Of a stretch of DNA of 35,767 bases, positions 26,261 through 33,717 are shown in pieces. A model generated the notes under the pieces. The model was not told the origin of the DNA and did no database searches. It saw nothing but the letters and a program-made list of their open reading frames with translations. This stretch comes from Calothrix sp. PCC 7103 (GTDB lineage: Bacteria > Cyanobacteriota > Cyanobacteriia > Cyanobacteriales > Nostocaceae). The stretch covers positions 1,462,302-1,498,068 of the forward strand of contig NZ_KB217483.1 of NCBI RefSeq assembly GCF_000331305.1, in the 5' to 3' direction. The position numbers and the translations under genes are program-made. How positions within the stretch are numbered: position 1 is the stretch's first letter; the number at the start of each line of letters is the position of its first letter.

Positions 26261-26742
26261 CACGCTATAATAACACTGCACATAACTTCAAGTCTCTTTT
26301 GGGAAGTTGTGTGACAATCACCAACCCCATCCACCCGTTGTGTGGTCAGTCTGTTGAGATACTGCAAATCCGCAAAGTTGGGCAAGAGACAAAAGTCACT
26401 ATAAAAAGTCCATTGGGAGGATTTTTGTCTCTTCCAGCTTCAGAAACTGACTTATGGACACAACAAGCAAGCACCGTCCAACGATCTGAGAAATTTTCAC
26501 CACAAAAACTACTGCGTTTAAGTGAATGGGTAGCAGAGCGCGAAAAATATTTTACGGAAGAATTTTCTTGTGTTTCCTCTAATAAAGGAGTCGGACGTAG
26601 GAAAAAGAATCATGGTGAAATATCTACCAACCCAAAAACCCGAAAACTCAGAAAGGCTAGACCGTCTAACTCTTCTAACAGCAAGGTTAGTGGACAAGAT
26701 ACTCAAAAGCCAAAGTCCCGACCCGGCGATTGCAAGGAGTAA
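26257..26742 (+). CDS. DUF5372-like small protein upstream of a serine recombinase
   Basis: The recognisable core is SCVTITNPIHPLCGQSVEIL, QIRKVGQETKVTIKSPLGGF and LSLPASETDL, which resembles DUF5372 proteins that precede recombinases in many bacteria (xPFHPLxGxxFxL pattern). The start is uncertain: TTG at 26257 lies at the very end of the 69-bp repeat and follows an in-frame stop; GTG at 26311 just before TITNP is an alternative. From about 26570 the frame overlaps another ORF for over 170 nt and its own translation becomes basic and low in complexity (RRKKNHGEISTNPKTRKLRK), so the true protein may effectively end its fold near residue 105. Confidence 0.55.
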   Translation: MARYNNTAHNFKSLLGSCVTITNPIHPLCGQSVEILQIRKVGQETKVTIKSPLGGFLSLPASETDLWTQQASTVQRSEKFSPQKLLRLSEWVAEREKYFTEEFSCVSSNKGVGRRKKNHGEISTNPKTRKLRKARPSNSSNSKVSGQDTQKPKSRPGDCKE

Positions 26743-26755
26743 ACCAGATGAATAG
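26570..26755 (+). CDS. Small helical protein translationally coupled to the recombinase
   Basis: This 61-codon frame (GTG at 26570; ATG at 26612 would give 47 residues, MVKYLPTQKPENSERLDRLT) ends in KPDE with its stop inside ATGAATAG, overlapping the ATG of the recombinase. The predicted helix (SERLDRLTLLTARLVDKILK) looks more protein-like than the competing frame. Small ORFs between a DUF5372 gene and a serine recombinase recur in such operons as far as I recall. Function unknown. Confidence 0.5.
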   Translation: MFPLIKESDVGKRIMVKYLPTQKPENSERLDRLTLLTARLVDKILKSQSPDPAIARSKPDE

Positions 26756-28271
26756 TAAAATTAGAACAACGCATCTGGAACGGCGCGCAGTTGTGTACTT
26801 AAGACAATCAACACCTAACCAGATAGAGTTACACCGTGAAAGTACAGAAAGACAGTACGCTTTGGCTGACCGCGCGTTGAACTTAGGCTGGGATAAAAGT
26901 CAAATATCCATTTTGGATAGTGACTTAGGTAAAAGTGGTCAAACAACAACAGGACGGGAAGATTTTCATCGATTAATGGCTGCTGTTGGTTTAGGAGAAG
27001 TAGGGGCTGTTTTGGCTCTAGAAGCCTCAAGATTTTCTCGCTCGCAAGCAGATTGGCATAAACTATTAGATATCTGTGCCCTAACAGATACGTTAGTAAT
27101 TGACCACGATGGAATTTACGACCCAAATGATTTTAATGACCGAGTAATATTAGGGTTTAAGGGAACTTGGAGCCACACAGAACTACATGGTATGCGTTTA
27201 CGCTTACAAGGCGCCAAACTAAATAAAGCTAAAAAAGGAGAACTGCGCTGTTCTCCACCTACTGGCTATGTATACGACCCAGAAGGAAAACTAGTGCTAG
27301 ACCCAGATGAAGGTGTAGTTGCAGCAATAAAGCTAGTTTTCCAGCAATTCCATGCTCTTGGAACGGCTTTTAAGGTAATGCGCTATTTTTGTGTCAACCA
27401 AATTCCCTTTCCAAGAAGGCGTTGGCGACCTGGGCATATGGGTACACTTTATTGGGGACCAGCTAACCTTAGCCGTATAACAGGAATTCTGCGTAACCCA
27501 ACTTATACGGGAACTTACGTATATGGTAGACGGCGTAGTCTTAACGTAATTGAGAATGGGCAAATAACCAAGGTGAAAACCCAATTATTACCCCAAGAAG
27601 AGTGGAAAGTTGTAATCCATGATGCTCACGAGCCTTACGTTAGTTGGTCTGAATATTTAGCTAATTGTGAACAACTCAGACGCAATAACACAGGCTATAT
27701 ATCTGACGGATGCCAAAGAACACCAAGAGAGGGTTTTGCTCTTCTTCAAGGTTTAGTTATTTGTGGTAAATGCGGACGGCGTATGAGTCCTCGCTACCAC
27801 GGTGATGGTGGCAAGAGAGTGGCTTACGAATGCACACAAGCTCGAAAACAAGATGGTAGCGTGGGTGTTTGCTGGAGCGTTGCAGGTACAGCAATTGATA
27901 CAGCAGTTGAGGCACACGTACTTGAAGCTTTAACTCTTGAACAACTCAATATTTCTCTAGCTGTACTTTCCGAGCTTGAACATCAAGCACATGAGGCAGA
28001 TAAAACATGGCAACTCAGGTTAGAAAGGGCACATTATGAAGCAGATAGAGCCTTCCGACAATATGATGCTACCGAGCCAGAGAATCGTTTAGTTGCCCGT
28101 ACACTAGAAAAACGCTGGAATGAAAAATTACAACAGTTAACGGAATTAGAAGAGGCATATAATAGGGCACACCAAGTAGAAAGGGCGGACTTTGGTAGCC
28201 TCAACTGTGCAGCCACAATTGTCCGGTTGAGGTTTGTCAGGAATAGGTATTGCTGTTTAATTGTCAAATAA
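26748..28271 (+). CDS. Large serine recombinase, C-terminally truncated
   Basis: The ATG at 26748 is chosen because it overlaps the preceding stop (ATGAATAG). The resolvase domain begins RRAVVYLRQSTPNQIELHRE with the nucleophile Ser in YLRQS, and continues with YALADRALNLGW, GKSGQTTTGREDFHRLM and LEASRFSRSQADWHKLLDIC. The recombinase domain follows (GYVYDPEGKLVLDPDEG, ILRNPTYTGTYVYGRR), then a zinc ribbon (LVICGKCGRRMSPRYHGDGG, YECTQ) and a coiled coil. Homology stops after VERADFGSL; the last residues (NCAATIVRLRFVRNRYCCLI) do not fit the family, which normally continues for about 150 more. A deletion or rearrangement at about 28200 has removed the C-terminal region, so activity is doubtful. 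Confidence 0.85.
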   Translation: MNSKIRTTHLERRAVVYLRQSTPNQIELHRESTERQYALADRALNLGWDKSQISILDSDLGKSGQTTTGREDFHRLMAAVGLGEVGAVLALEASRFSRSQADWHKLLDICALTDTLVIDHDGIYDPNDFNDRVILGFKGTWSHTELHGMRLRLQGAKLNKAKKGELRCSPPTGYVYDPEGKLVLDPDEGVVAAIKLVFQQFHALGTAFKVMRYFCVNQIPFPRRRWRPGHMGTLYWGPANLSRITGILRNPTYTGTYVYGRRRSLNVIENGQITKVKTQLLPQEEWKVVIHDAHEPYVSWSEYLANCEQLRRNNTGYISDGCQRTPREGFALLQGLVICGKCGRRMSPRYHGDGGKRVAYECTQARKQDGSVGVCWSVAGTAIDTAVEAHVLEALTLEQLNISLAVLSELEHQAHEADKTWQLRLERAHYEADRAFRQYDATEPENRLVARTLEKRWNEKLQQLTELEEAYNRAHQVERADFGSLNCAATIVRLRFVRNRYCCLIVK

Positions 28272-28283
28272 ATTTTAAATTAC

Positions 28284-28421
28284 TTAATACCGTATTTCAA
28301 AAAGTTTCATTAAGTAGTCTTTATTTTTACCTACAAATTCAAAATCATAGCCGTCCTGCAAAACATTAGCCTTATTCAGCTTTAATAGCATATTCACGGC
28401 AATCAAGTCATAAATCAGCAT
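28284..28421 (-). pseudogene. Short unknown reading frame, possible C-terminal relic
   Basis: From the ATG at 28421 this frame gives 45 residues (MLIYDLIAVNMLLKLNKANV, then LQDGYDFEFVGKNKDYLMKL and FEIRY). Codons upstream stay open into the neighbouring MITE, which suggests a longer gene whose 5' part was lost at the MITE. The composition is protein-like but I recognise no family. The gap 28272-28462 holds nothing else. Confidence 0.35.
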
Positions 28422-28462
28422 TTTGGGTGATAAAGAATTCAGTTTGGACCTCAAGCGAAGAA

Positions 28463-28626
28463 TTAACTCACATCTTACACCAAGAAAATTTGATGGAATT
28501 TAAGCACTCAGTATTAAATTTCAAGCGCTTAATTTAGCGATAAAAGGCAATAAAAATAATATAGCTTTATCCCTCTGATTTGTACTTAGCCTAGGTATAT
28601 ACGGAGAGGTGCAAGATATAAGTTAA
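28463..28626 (+). repeat. 164-bp MITE, left copy
   Basis: It begins TTAACTCACATCTTACACC and ends GGTGCAAGATATAAGTTAA, terminal inverted repeats matching at 16 of 19 positions. Its ends match those of the IS4-like relic at 4388-4781 (core CTCATATCTTGCACC). The interior shares long blocks (AAGAAAATTTGATGGAATTT, TTTAGCGATAAAA, GTATATACG) with the inverted copy at 29239. Confidence 0.8.
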
Positions 28627-28787
28627 AGACATATGAAAAATGGCTGAAACCTGCTTTAAAGTGTACAGCTTTTTTGGTGTCTACAATCCATGTATAATCT
28701 TAAAATCCCTATTTTTTGATGCATAGATTTTGACAGTCTATGACTAATTAGCTAGGCAATTGAATTGTATTGAGTTTAATTAGTATT

Positions 28788-29237
28788 ATGAGTGGCTTAA
28801 GCGATGAAGAAGATTTGCAAACTTTACAAGGACTTAAAATATTGCTGGTTGATGACAATTTGGATAATCGCGATATCATCAGTTACGCATTGCAATCAGC
28901 AGGTGCGGAGGTAGTGACCTTAACCTGTGCGGTTAATGCCTTGAAAATGCTAGAGCAGTTCCAGCCGCAGGTACTGATAAGCAATATTGCCATGCCCCTT
29001 GTTGACGGTTACTCCCTTATCAACTCAGTTCGGCAAGGTAGCACCGCCTATCAAGACATTCTTGCCATTGCCATAACCGCCCTCAACGAGGAGGAAGTGC
29101 TTGAGCGAGCCTGTCAGTCGGGATTTGATGCCTGCCTGCTGATACCTTTTAACCTAGAGGCTTTAATCGAGTTAGTTATTAGGCTCACCAGTAAAGATAA
29201 AGGGGGTGCCGATTTAAGAGGTCAGGGTCAAATCTGA
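28788..29237 (+). CDS. Stand-alone degenerate receiver (response-regulator) protein
   Basis: I choose the ATG at 28788 (MSGLSDEEDLQTLQGLKILL); a TTG 18 nt upstream is also possible. The 149-residue protein is one receiver domain. The acidic pocket is kept (ILLVDDNLDNRD) and so is the switch Thr (AIAITALNEEE). The phosphoacceptor Asp is replaced by Asn in VLISNIAMPLVDGY, and the conserved Lys of KPF is missing (LLIPFNLEAL). It should not be phosphorylated in the normal way, so a protein-interaction role is more likely. It lies between two inverted MITEs, with its stop only 1 nt from the right one. A similar gene is at 32571. Confidence 0.85.
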   Translation: MSGLSDEEDLQTLQGLKILLVDDNLDNRDIISYALQSAGAEVVTLTCAVNALKMLEQFQPQVLISNIAMPLVDGYSLINSVRQGSTAYQDILAIAITALNEEEVLERACQSGFDACLLIPFNLEALIELVIRLTSKDKGGADLRGQGQI

Positions 29238-29238
29238 A

Positions 29239-29401
29239 TTAACTTATATCTTGCACCTCTACGTATATACACAGCCAAAGTAAAAAGATACGCGATAAAG
29301 TACAGTATTTTTATTTTATTTTATCGCTAAATCAATGCTTTTCGCTTTTATACTGAGTGCTTAAATTCCATCAAATTTTCTTGGTGTAAGATGTGAGTTA
29401 A
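29239..29401 (-). repeat. 163-bp MITE, right copy in inverted orientation
   Basis: On the minus strand it starts TTAACTCACATCTTACACC and ends GGTGCAAGATATAAGTTAA, exactly the same termini as the copy at 28463. The first 50 bp are nearly identical between the copies and the middle has diverged. It begins 1 nt after the receiver-gene stop codon and could supply its transcript end. Confidence 0.8.
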
Positions 29402-29703
29402 GGGATCGCTTTAGTTTGCAGATACTCAAAGCTATGCAAAGTTAAAAAGCAAATCACACTATACGCTGACAATCAACTAAGGCAATAATAAGAGTTTTAG
29501 GCATTTAAATACTAGGCTATCCTTCCAGGATATGACAACTTGTGAGTTTGGTTACAACTACCGTAACCAAAATTATTCTACTTTTTATAACTATTCTTAA
29601 AAAAATATTTAGCCAACCAATCTTTACAATAATTGCTATTTATAATCACGCATGTATGTCTAATTGTAGATAATATTATAATCCCAAATATTTCTATTTA
29701 TAG
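29402..29703. other. AT-rich gap upstream of the terpene synthase
   Basis: I see no gene or clear repeat. It presumably contains the terpene-synthase promoter, but no convincing -35/-10 pair or ribosome-binding site stands out. Confidence 0.3.
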
Positions 29704-30906
29704 ATGATGTATATTTGCTTGGATTCTAATCTGAAGAAGCAAATAAAAAAAATAAAAATAATCTTAATGCTCATCACTAAGTGTCCTGATACTGATAAGA
29801 ATATTAGCTTTTCTCCCTCAAAAGTTTCATCCAAGCAAGTTCCATCGAATTCTGGGATGTTGATGCTGGGAATTTATCGTGATGTTCTTCCCAGAGTTCG
29901 TAAATATTTAGAATTTTGGCAGCAAGAAGCTGAACAAATTCCTAATCCTGAATTACGTTTTCAAGCTTTGTTAAGTATAAAAACTAAAACATTTCACTGT
30001 GAAGGTGGTTCTATCTATGGATTACTGGCTAAAGACGAAATTGAACCAACAATTCGCTTTATTGTTGCTTATCAAACAATTTGTGATTATTTAGATAACC
30101 TGTGTGACCGCAGTACTTCCCTAAATCCAGAAGACTTCCGTACTCTCCATCAAGCCTGCTTACATGCTTTGACACCGGGTGCTGAAGGCATTAATTACTA
30201 CCAGTGTCGGCAAGAACAAGACGATGGTGGCTATCTCATCAAACTCGTAAAAACTTGTCAAAGTGTACTGCAACAATTGCCATCCTATGCCATAATTGCT
30301 CCTCAATTACATGAACTGGCTGATTACTATTGTAATTTACAAGTTCATAAACACGTCAAAGTTCAGGAGCGAGTTCCTCGCTTAAAAGCCTGGTTTACAG
30401 AGCATCGTGGGCAAATCCCTGAAATGAAGTGGTATGAATTTTCAGCTTGTACTGGCTCAACGCTAGGAATTTTTTGTCTTGTCGCTTATGCCTGCGACCC
30501 AAATTGTTCTCAAGAATTAGCAATCAAGGTAAAAAACAGCTACTTCCCTTGGGTTCAAGGACTTCATATCCTACTGGACTATTTTATTGACCAGGAAGAA
30601 GACAGGATTGGCGGTGATTTAAATTTTTGTACTTACTACGATAGTCAGCAAGAAATAGCTGAACGCTTCGTTTATTTTCTTTCACAGGCTGACTCTTCTG
30701 TTGCTCAGTTACCACATAAAAACTTTCATCGAATGATTAATCGAGCTTTACTAGGTGTTTACCTTGCCGATCAAAAAGTCAATCAACAGAGAGACGTGAG
30801 AAAAACTGCTAGACAAATTCTAGGCTCCTGTGGTGGGTCAGCACTCTTTTTTCTTTGGAATGGTCTAATTATGACTCGGATTCGGTATCAACAAATATTT
30901 GTTTAG
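29704..30906 (+). CDS. DUF2600-type large terpene synthase (YtpB-like)
   Basis: The protein matches tetraprenyl-beta-curcumene synthase-type enzymes, which cyclise long linear prenyl diphosphates. Visible blocks: MLGIYRDVLPRVRKYLEFWQ, IPNPELRFQALLSIKTKTFH, CEGGSIYGLL, the Asp-rich motif in AYQTICDYLDNLCDRS (Asp128, Asp131), KAWFTEHRGQIPEMKWYEFS, and YFPWVQGLHILLDYFIDQEE followed by DRIGGDLNFCTYY. Total length is 400 residues, but the first 50 or so lack homology; the Bacillus protein starts just before the IYRDVLP block, so Met52, Met54 or Met22 are candidate starts. No prenyltransferase lies nearby. Substrate and product are unknown in this organism. The gene 21 bp downstream may be co-transcribed. 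Confidence 0.85.
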   Translation: MMYICLDSNLKKQIKKIKIILMLITKCPDTDKNISFSPSKVSSKQVPSNSGMLMLGIYRDVLPRVRKYLEFWQQEAEQIPNPELRFQALLSIKTKTFHCEGGSIYGLLAKDEIEPTIRFIVAYQTICDYLDNLCDRSTSLNPEDFRTLHQACLHALTPGAEGINYYQCRQEQDDGGYLIKLVKTCQSVLQQLPSYAIIAPQLHELADYYCNLQVHKHVKVQERVPRLKAWFTEHRGQIPEMKWYEFSACTGSTLGIFCLVAYACDPNCSQELAIKVKNSYFPWVQGLHILLDYFIDQEEDRIGGDLNFCTYYDSQQEIAERFVYFLSQADSSVAQLPHKNFHRMINRALLGVYLADQKVNQQRDVRKTARQILGSCGGSALFFLWNGLIMTRIRYQQIFV

Positions 30907-30927
30907 TTATTACACCACAATCAATTT

Positions 30928-31326
30928 ATGAAACAATATCTTTCAAGTAATGGTTGGATAGGTTGGGCCGCACCCGACACAATTTTAATCGACCCTTTTT
31001 TTCATAATAAGGGTAGGTTTTTAATCGCAGGATTTAATCCTAGTGCCAAATTTTGCGTATCACCAAAAGTTTATGACAACGCTGAAATTGCCAATGATTT
31101 AATTCCTATTTTCGACCAGCAAACTGTGGCTTTTGAATATGAGGATTATATTATAAGGGTTTTTGTCTGCTTCGATGATACATATTGGTGGCATGGTACT
31201 TCGCTCAATGGGGATCGTTATCCTGCTCAACAAATACAGAATCCCAAAAATATGCAACACGCCGTTGCGCTCCTTAAAATTGACCTGATTACAATTGACG
31301 TGGATAATGAACTTCCCTTTTTATAA
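30928..31326 (+). CDS. Unknown 132-residue protein downstream of the terpene synthase
   Basis: It begins MKQYLSSNGWIGWAAPDTIL and contains FLIAGFNPSAKFCVSP, FEYEDYIIRVFVCFDDTYWW and HGTSLNGDRYPAQQIQN. Aromatic-rich, with no signal peptide or membrane segment, and no domain that I recognise. The 21-bp spacing and shared strand suggest co-transcription with the terpene synthase, but nothing in the sequence indicates a terpenoid role. There is no clear ribosome-binding site. Confidence 0.6.
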   Translation: MKQYLSSNGWIGWAAPDTILIDPFFHNKGRFLIAGFNPSAKFCVSPKVYDNAEIANDLIPIFDQQTVAFEYEDYIIRVFVCFDDTYWWHGTSLNGDRYPAQQIQNPKNMQHAVALLKIDLITIDVDNELPFL

Positions 31327-31333
31327 CAGTATT

Positions 31334-31426
31334 TCAAAATGACATTGGTAAACAAACGATAACAGAAGCAATACCTGTCCAAATAACGAACTTTTCAACA
31401 TTCACTTCCTCTAAGGCAATACTCAT
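31334..31426 (-). CDS. Tiny membrane ORF, 30 residues
   Basis: The ATG at 31426 follows the previous stop directly (TAAATG). Product: MSIALEEVNVEKFVIWTGIA plus SVIVCLPMSF, an acidic N-terminus followed by one hydrophobic stretch long enough to span a membrane. There is no own ribosome-binding site, so translation would be coupled. Too short to be certain that it is a gene. Confidence 0.35.
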   Translation of the reverse strand: MSIALEEVNVEKFVIWTGIASVIVCLPMSF

Positions 31427-31492
31427 TTAAGTCATCGCCTTAGATACTGCTACCAGTAAAAATACAAACACCGTAATATATTGAATAGTCAT
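31427..31492 (-). CDS. Tiny membrane ORF, 21 residues
   Basis: The ATG at 31492 overlaps the stop of the upstream gene (ATGA), with AGGAG 6 nt before it. Product: MTIQYITVFVFLLVAVSKAM then T, a single hydrophobic helix. The good ribosome-binding site and stop-start overlap support translation. Function unknown. Confidence 0.4.
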   Translation of the reverse strand: MTIQYITVFVFLLVAVSKAMT

Positions 31493-31716
31493 TTTATACT
31501 CCTATTTTTAGCAGTGGGGATTAACATCCACCCTGCTTGCCTTAACTTTTGGCAGGTACTAAATCCCTTAGAACCATTGGCAATGGGATAATCAGCAACC
31601 ATTAACTGGGGATACGCCGTATAGGGTAGCCAAGGCTCAAAAGAACGCTCTCTTAAATGCAAAATTAATTGCCCCTCATTACCTGAACTAGATAGCCAGC
31701 ACATTTGACCAGACAT
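31489..31716 (-). CDS. Small conserved protein of unknown function
   Basis: The ATG at 31716 is preceded by AGGAG at a normal distance. The 75-residue product reads MSGQMCWLSSSGNEGQLILH, LRERSFEPWLPYTAYPQLMV and ADYPIANGSKGFSTCQKLRQ, ending AGWMLIPTAKNRSIK. I recall similar short proteins in Nostocales without a function. No membrane segment. It heads a chain of two tiny ORFs joined by overlapping stop/start codons. Confidence 0.6.
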   Translation of the reverse strand: MSGQMCWLSSSGNEGQLILHLRERSFEPWLPYTAYPQLMVADYPIANGSKGFSTCQKLRQAGWMLIPTAKNRSIK

Positions 31717-31928
31717 TGGTGACTCCTTGTTTATTCAAGATTGATTAAAAATTACACTCTTTGACAGAACTTTCCCTCAACTCAAATACGAGTAGCTGTT
31801 TAGGAAAGCAGATTTCAGTGTTCAAACTTTCACAACCCTTGCTTGAAAAAGTCCTTGTATGTGGCAACTATTGTTTGTGCTAATTCTGTGAGGGCACATT
31901 AGCCAATTGTCACACCTCTACTTTTAAA

Positions 31929-32144
31929 TCATGCTGCCCGCAGTTCTGCTTCGTTAAGAATGACCATTGTCTCCGCCCCTACTCTGCCAAAGTCAGGATA
32001 CTGTCCCATCTCCATCTCAACAAAATAGTCCCAAGCCCCAAATTCGTATTGGAATTTTCGCACAACTCCTTCACCGCCAATAAATCTGACTCGCTGGTTA
32101 TTGCCAAAGCTGGGCATTCTTATTAAAGCTTTACTCGTGGGCAT
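31929..32144 (-). CDS. Small conserved cyanobacterial protein of unknown function
   Basis: The core NQRVRFIGGEGVVRKFQYEF, GAWDYFVEMEMGQYPDFGRV and GAETMVILNEAEL is a beta-rich fold resembling small cyanobacterial proteins with a QRVxFxGGxGxV start. The start could be the ATG at 32144 or the one at 32117 (MPSFGNNQRV), which fits the family length better. Single gene with gaps on both sides. Confidence 0.6.
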   Translation of the reverse strand: MPTSKALIRMPSFGNNQRVRFIGGEGVVRKFQYEFGAWDYFVEMEMGQYPDFGRVGAETMVILNEAELRAA

Positions 32145-32570
32145 GAAAAAAATTCCGTTAATTCAATAATTTATGTTTTAGTAAAAGCAAGTGAATGTTT
32201 TGTATACCTTTTTAGTTAAATAATTTAAATATTCTCTACAACTTTTGATTGATTTAGAATTCAGCATATTTTTTATTATTTTGATTGAAGTCACAGCAAT
32301 CAAGGAGCAACTTAGGCAAAGCTTGCTCCCAGTAAAAATGTCACTTAGATTAGCAATTTGAACTCCTTGTGGAGATGCTCAAAGTGTTCAAGGCTATCTT
32401 CGACTCGAAAGTATGGATATACCCTTGAGAAAATATTTCCTACTAGTTTTTTTAGTGCTTGATGTTAAAATAGTTGTAATTTACCGCTACACGCAGCACT
32501 GTTATTTAAATTACGCCAAATTCAACTTGGTTTTACCTCTCTATTTCTCGTTTTGGTTTGTTTTGTTGGC
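32145..32570. other. Gap with one short hairpin
   Basis: GGAGCAA (32304-32310) and TTGCTCC (32323-32329) can pair around a 12-nt loop, without a U-tract. Otherwise the sequence is AT-rich with no supported gene. Confidence 0.4.
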
Positions 32571-33074
32571 TTAACCTCCAAATTGCTCGATGAAGTTTTT
32601 TTTAGCCAAGTAAGTCATATTCCTGTGTACAATAAAAGCCACTGCTACAGCTATATTGTCAATATCAAAAGGTATTAATAAGGCATTTTGATAGCCTGCA
32701 TTTAAAGCGACATCTAGTTCTCTCCAATAAGCAGTGAGAGCGATAGCTGAAATAAACCTTTCTGGCAATACTTCTTTGTCTCTAAGAGTGCGAATCAGCC
32801 AGTAGCCATCCTTTTCTTTCATGTGAATATCGCTAATTAAAACATCAACCTGCCACTCTTGCATGGTTTTAAGACATTCATCTGCTCCCGTAACTGTTTT
32901 GACTTGTGCCTGATAATCTTCCAAAATCATTTTGACCAATAATTGAGAATCTTCATAGTTGCCGACTACAAGTATCCTCAAGCCTTTAAGAAGGGACAAA
33001 TCAGGTTGCAATATTTCACCTATGAAAGGTTTATCTTTTTGAAAGCGAAAATTGAAAAAGCTATTAATCATCAT
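32571..33074 (-). CDS. Stand-alone degenerate receiver (response-regulator) protein
   Basis: Starting at tandem ATGs (33074), this 167-residue protein has a short N-terminal tail and one receiver domain. The acidic pair is lost (LRILVVGNYEDSQ), the phosphoacceptor Asp is kept (VLISDIHMKEKDGY), the switch Thr is kept (IALTAYWRE), and the conserved Lys is missing (LLIPFDIDNI). It shares VLIS.I.M...DGY.LI and LLIPF with the receiver at 28788, so the two probably belong to one subfamily. Mg-dependent phosphorylation is unlikely. No output domain is present. Confidence 0.85.
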   Translation of the reverse strand: MMINSFFNFRFQKDKPFIGEILQPDLSLLKGLRILVVGNYEDSQLLVKMILEDYQAQVKTVTGADECLKTMQEWQVDVLISDIHMKEKDGYWLIRTLRDKEVLPERFISAIALTAYWRELDVALNAGYQNALLIPFDIDNIAVAVAFIVHRNMTYLAKKNFIEQFGG

Positions 33075-33717
33075 AACAAATGGCTTATTCCCTGAAATAG
33101 ATGCTTTTTAATAAGACCTTGAAGTAATAGGCACATTATTAAGCGTACCCACATAGGTAATAACCCTTTAGCCTAAGCCTTAAGCCCTAAGCATTAAAGG
33201 GTAGAATATAGCATAACTTTAGCTTGAAGGAAAAGAATTGTAGACAAATTCTTGACTCTAATTTTCAGCTTAAAGTATTTAAGTGAATATTTTGTGAAGA
33301 ATCAACTAAAAATTAGGGTAATCTGATTTATGACCTAATTTCCCTCCCTAGACGTATAAAAGCTAAAAATGATTATCCTACCTAATTAGCTAATCAAAAA
33401 TCATAGGTTTTTCAGGACTGATACTCGGCTTAAGTTCGAGAAGCACAGCTACTTCAGAACTCATATTAATCGCTTGCGTATTGAGGAACACCATCAGTTG
33501 TTACATAACTCATTTTTGCCAGTAATCTGCTTTGACTTATCAAGATATTACATCTACAATTATTAAGTAATTTGTGTAAATATTGCTAAATTTGGCACGA
33601 AACAGCTAAAAATTTAATTGCTAATTGTTTTTCCAAAAATTCCCAGTATTTGAAAATAAAAACAATCCTGTGCTTGATTATGCGTTATCTATCCTGCTTC
33701 ACTTATCACTATGTATC
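33075..33717. other. Divergent promoter region with a hairpin of heptanucleotide repeats
   Basis: ACCCTTTA (33163-33170) and TAAAGGGT (33195-33202) form an 8-bp stem whose loop is made of near-identical 7-mers (GCCTAAG, CCTTAAG, CCCTAAG). It lies about 90 bp upstream of the receiver gene. The remainder is AT-rich; the in-frame extension of the following gene back to 33625 is not supported by motifs. Confidence 0.5.

Noticed and set aside
26815-27126. Minus-strand frame of 103 codons opposite the recombinase
   Set aside because: Antisense to the well-supported catalytic domain of the serine recombinase; no independent evidence.
28788-29237. Receiver gene and terpene synthase as one operon
   Set aside because: Separated by a MITE and about 300 bp without genes.
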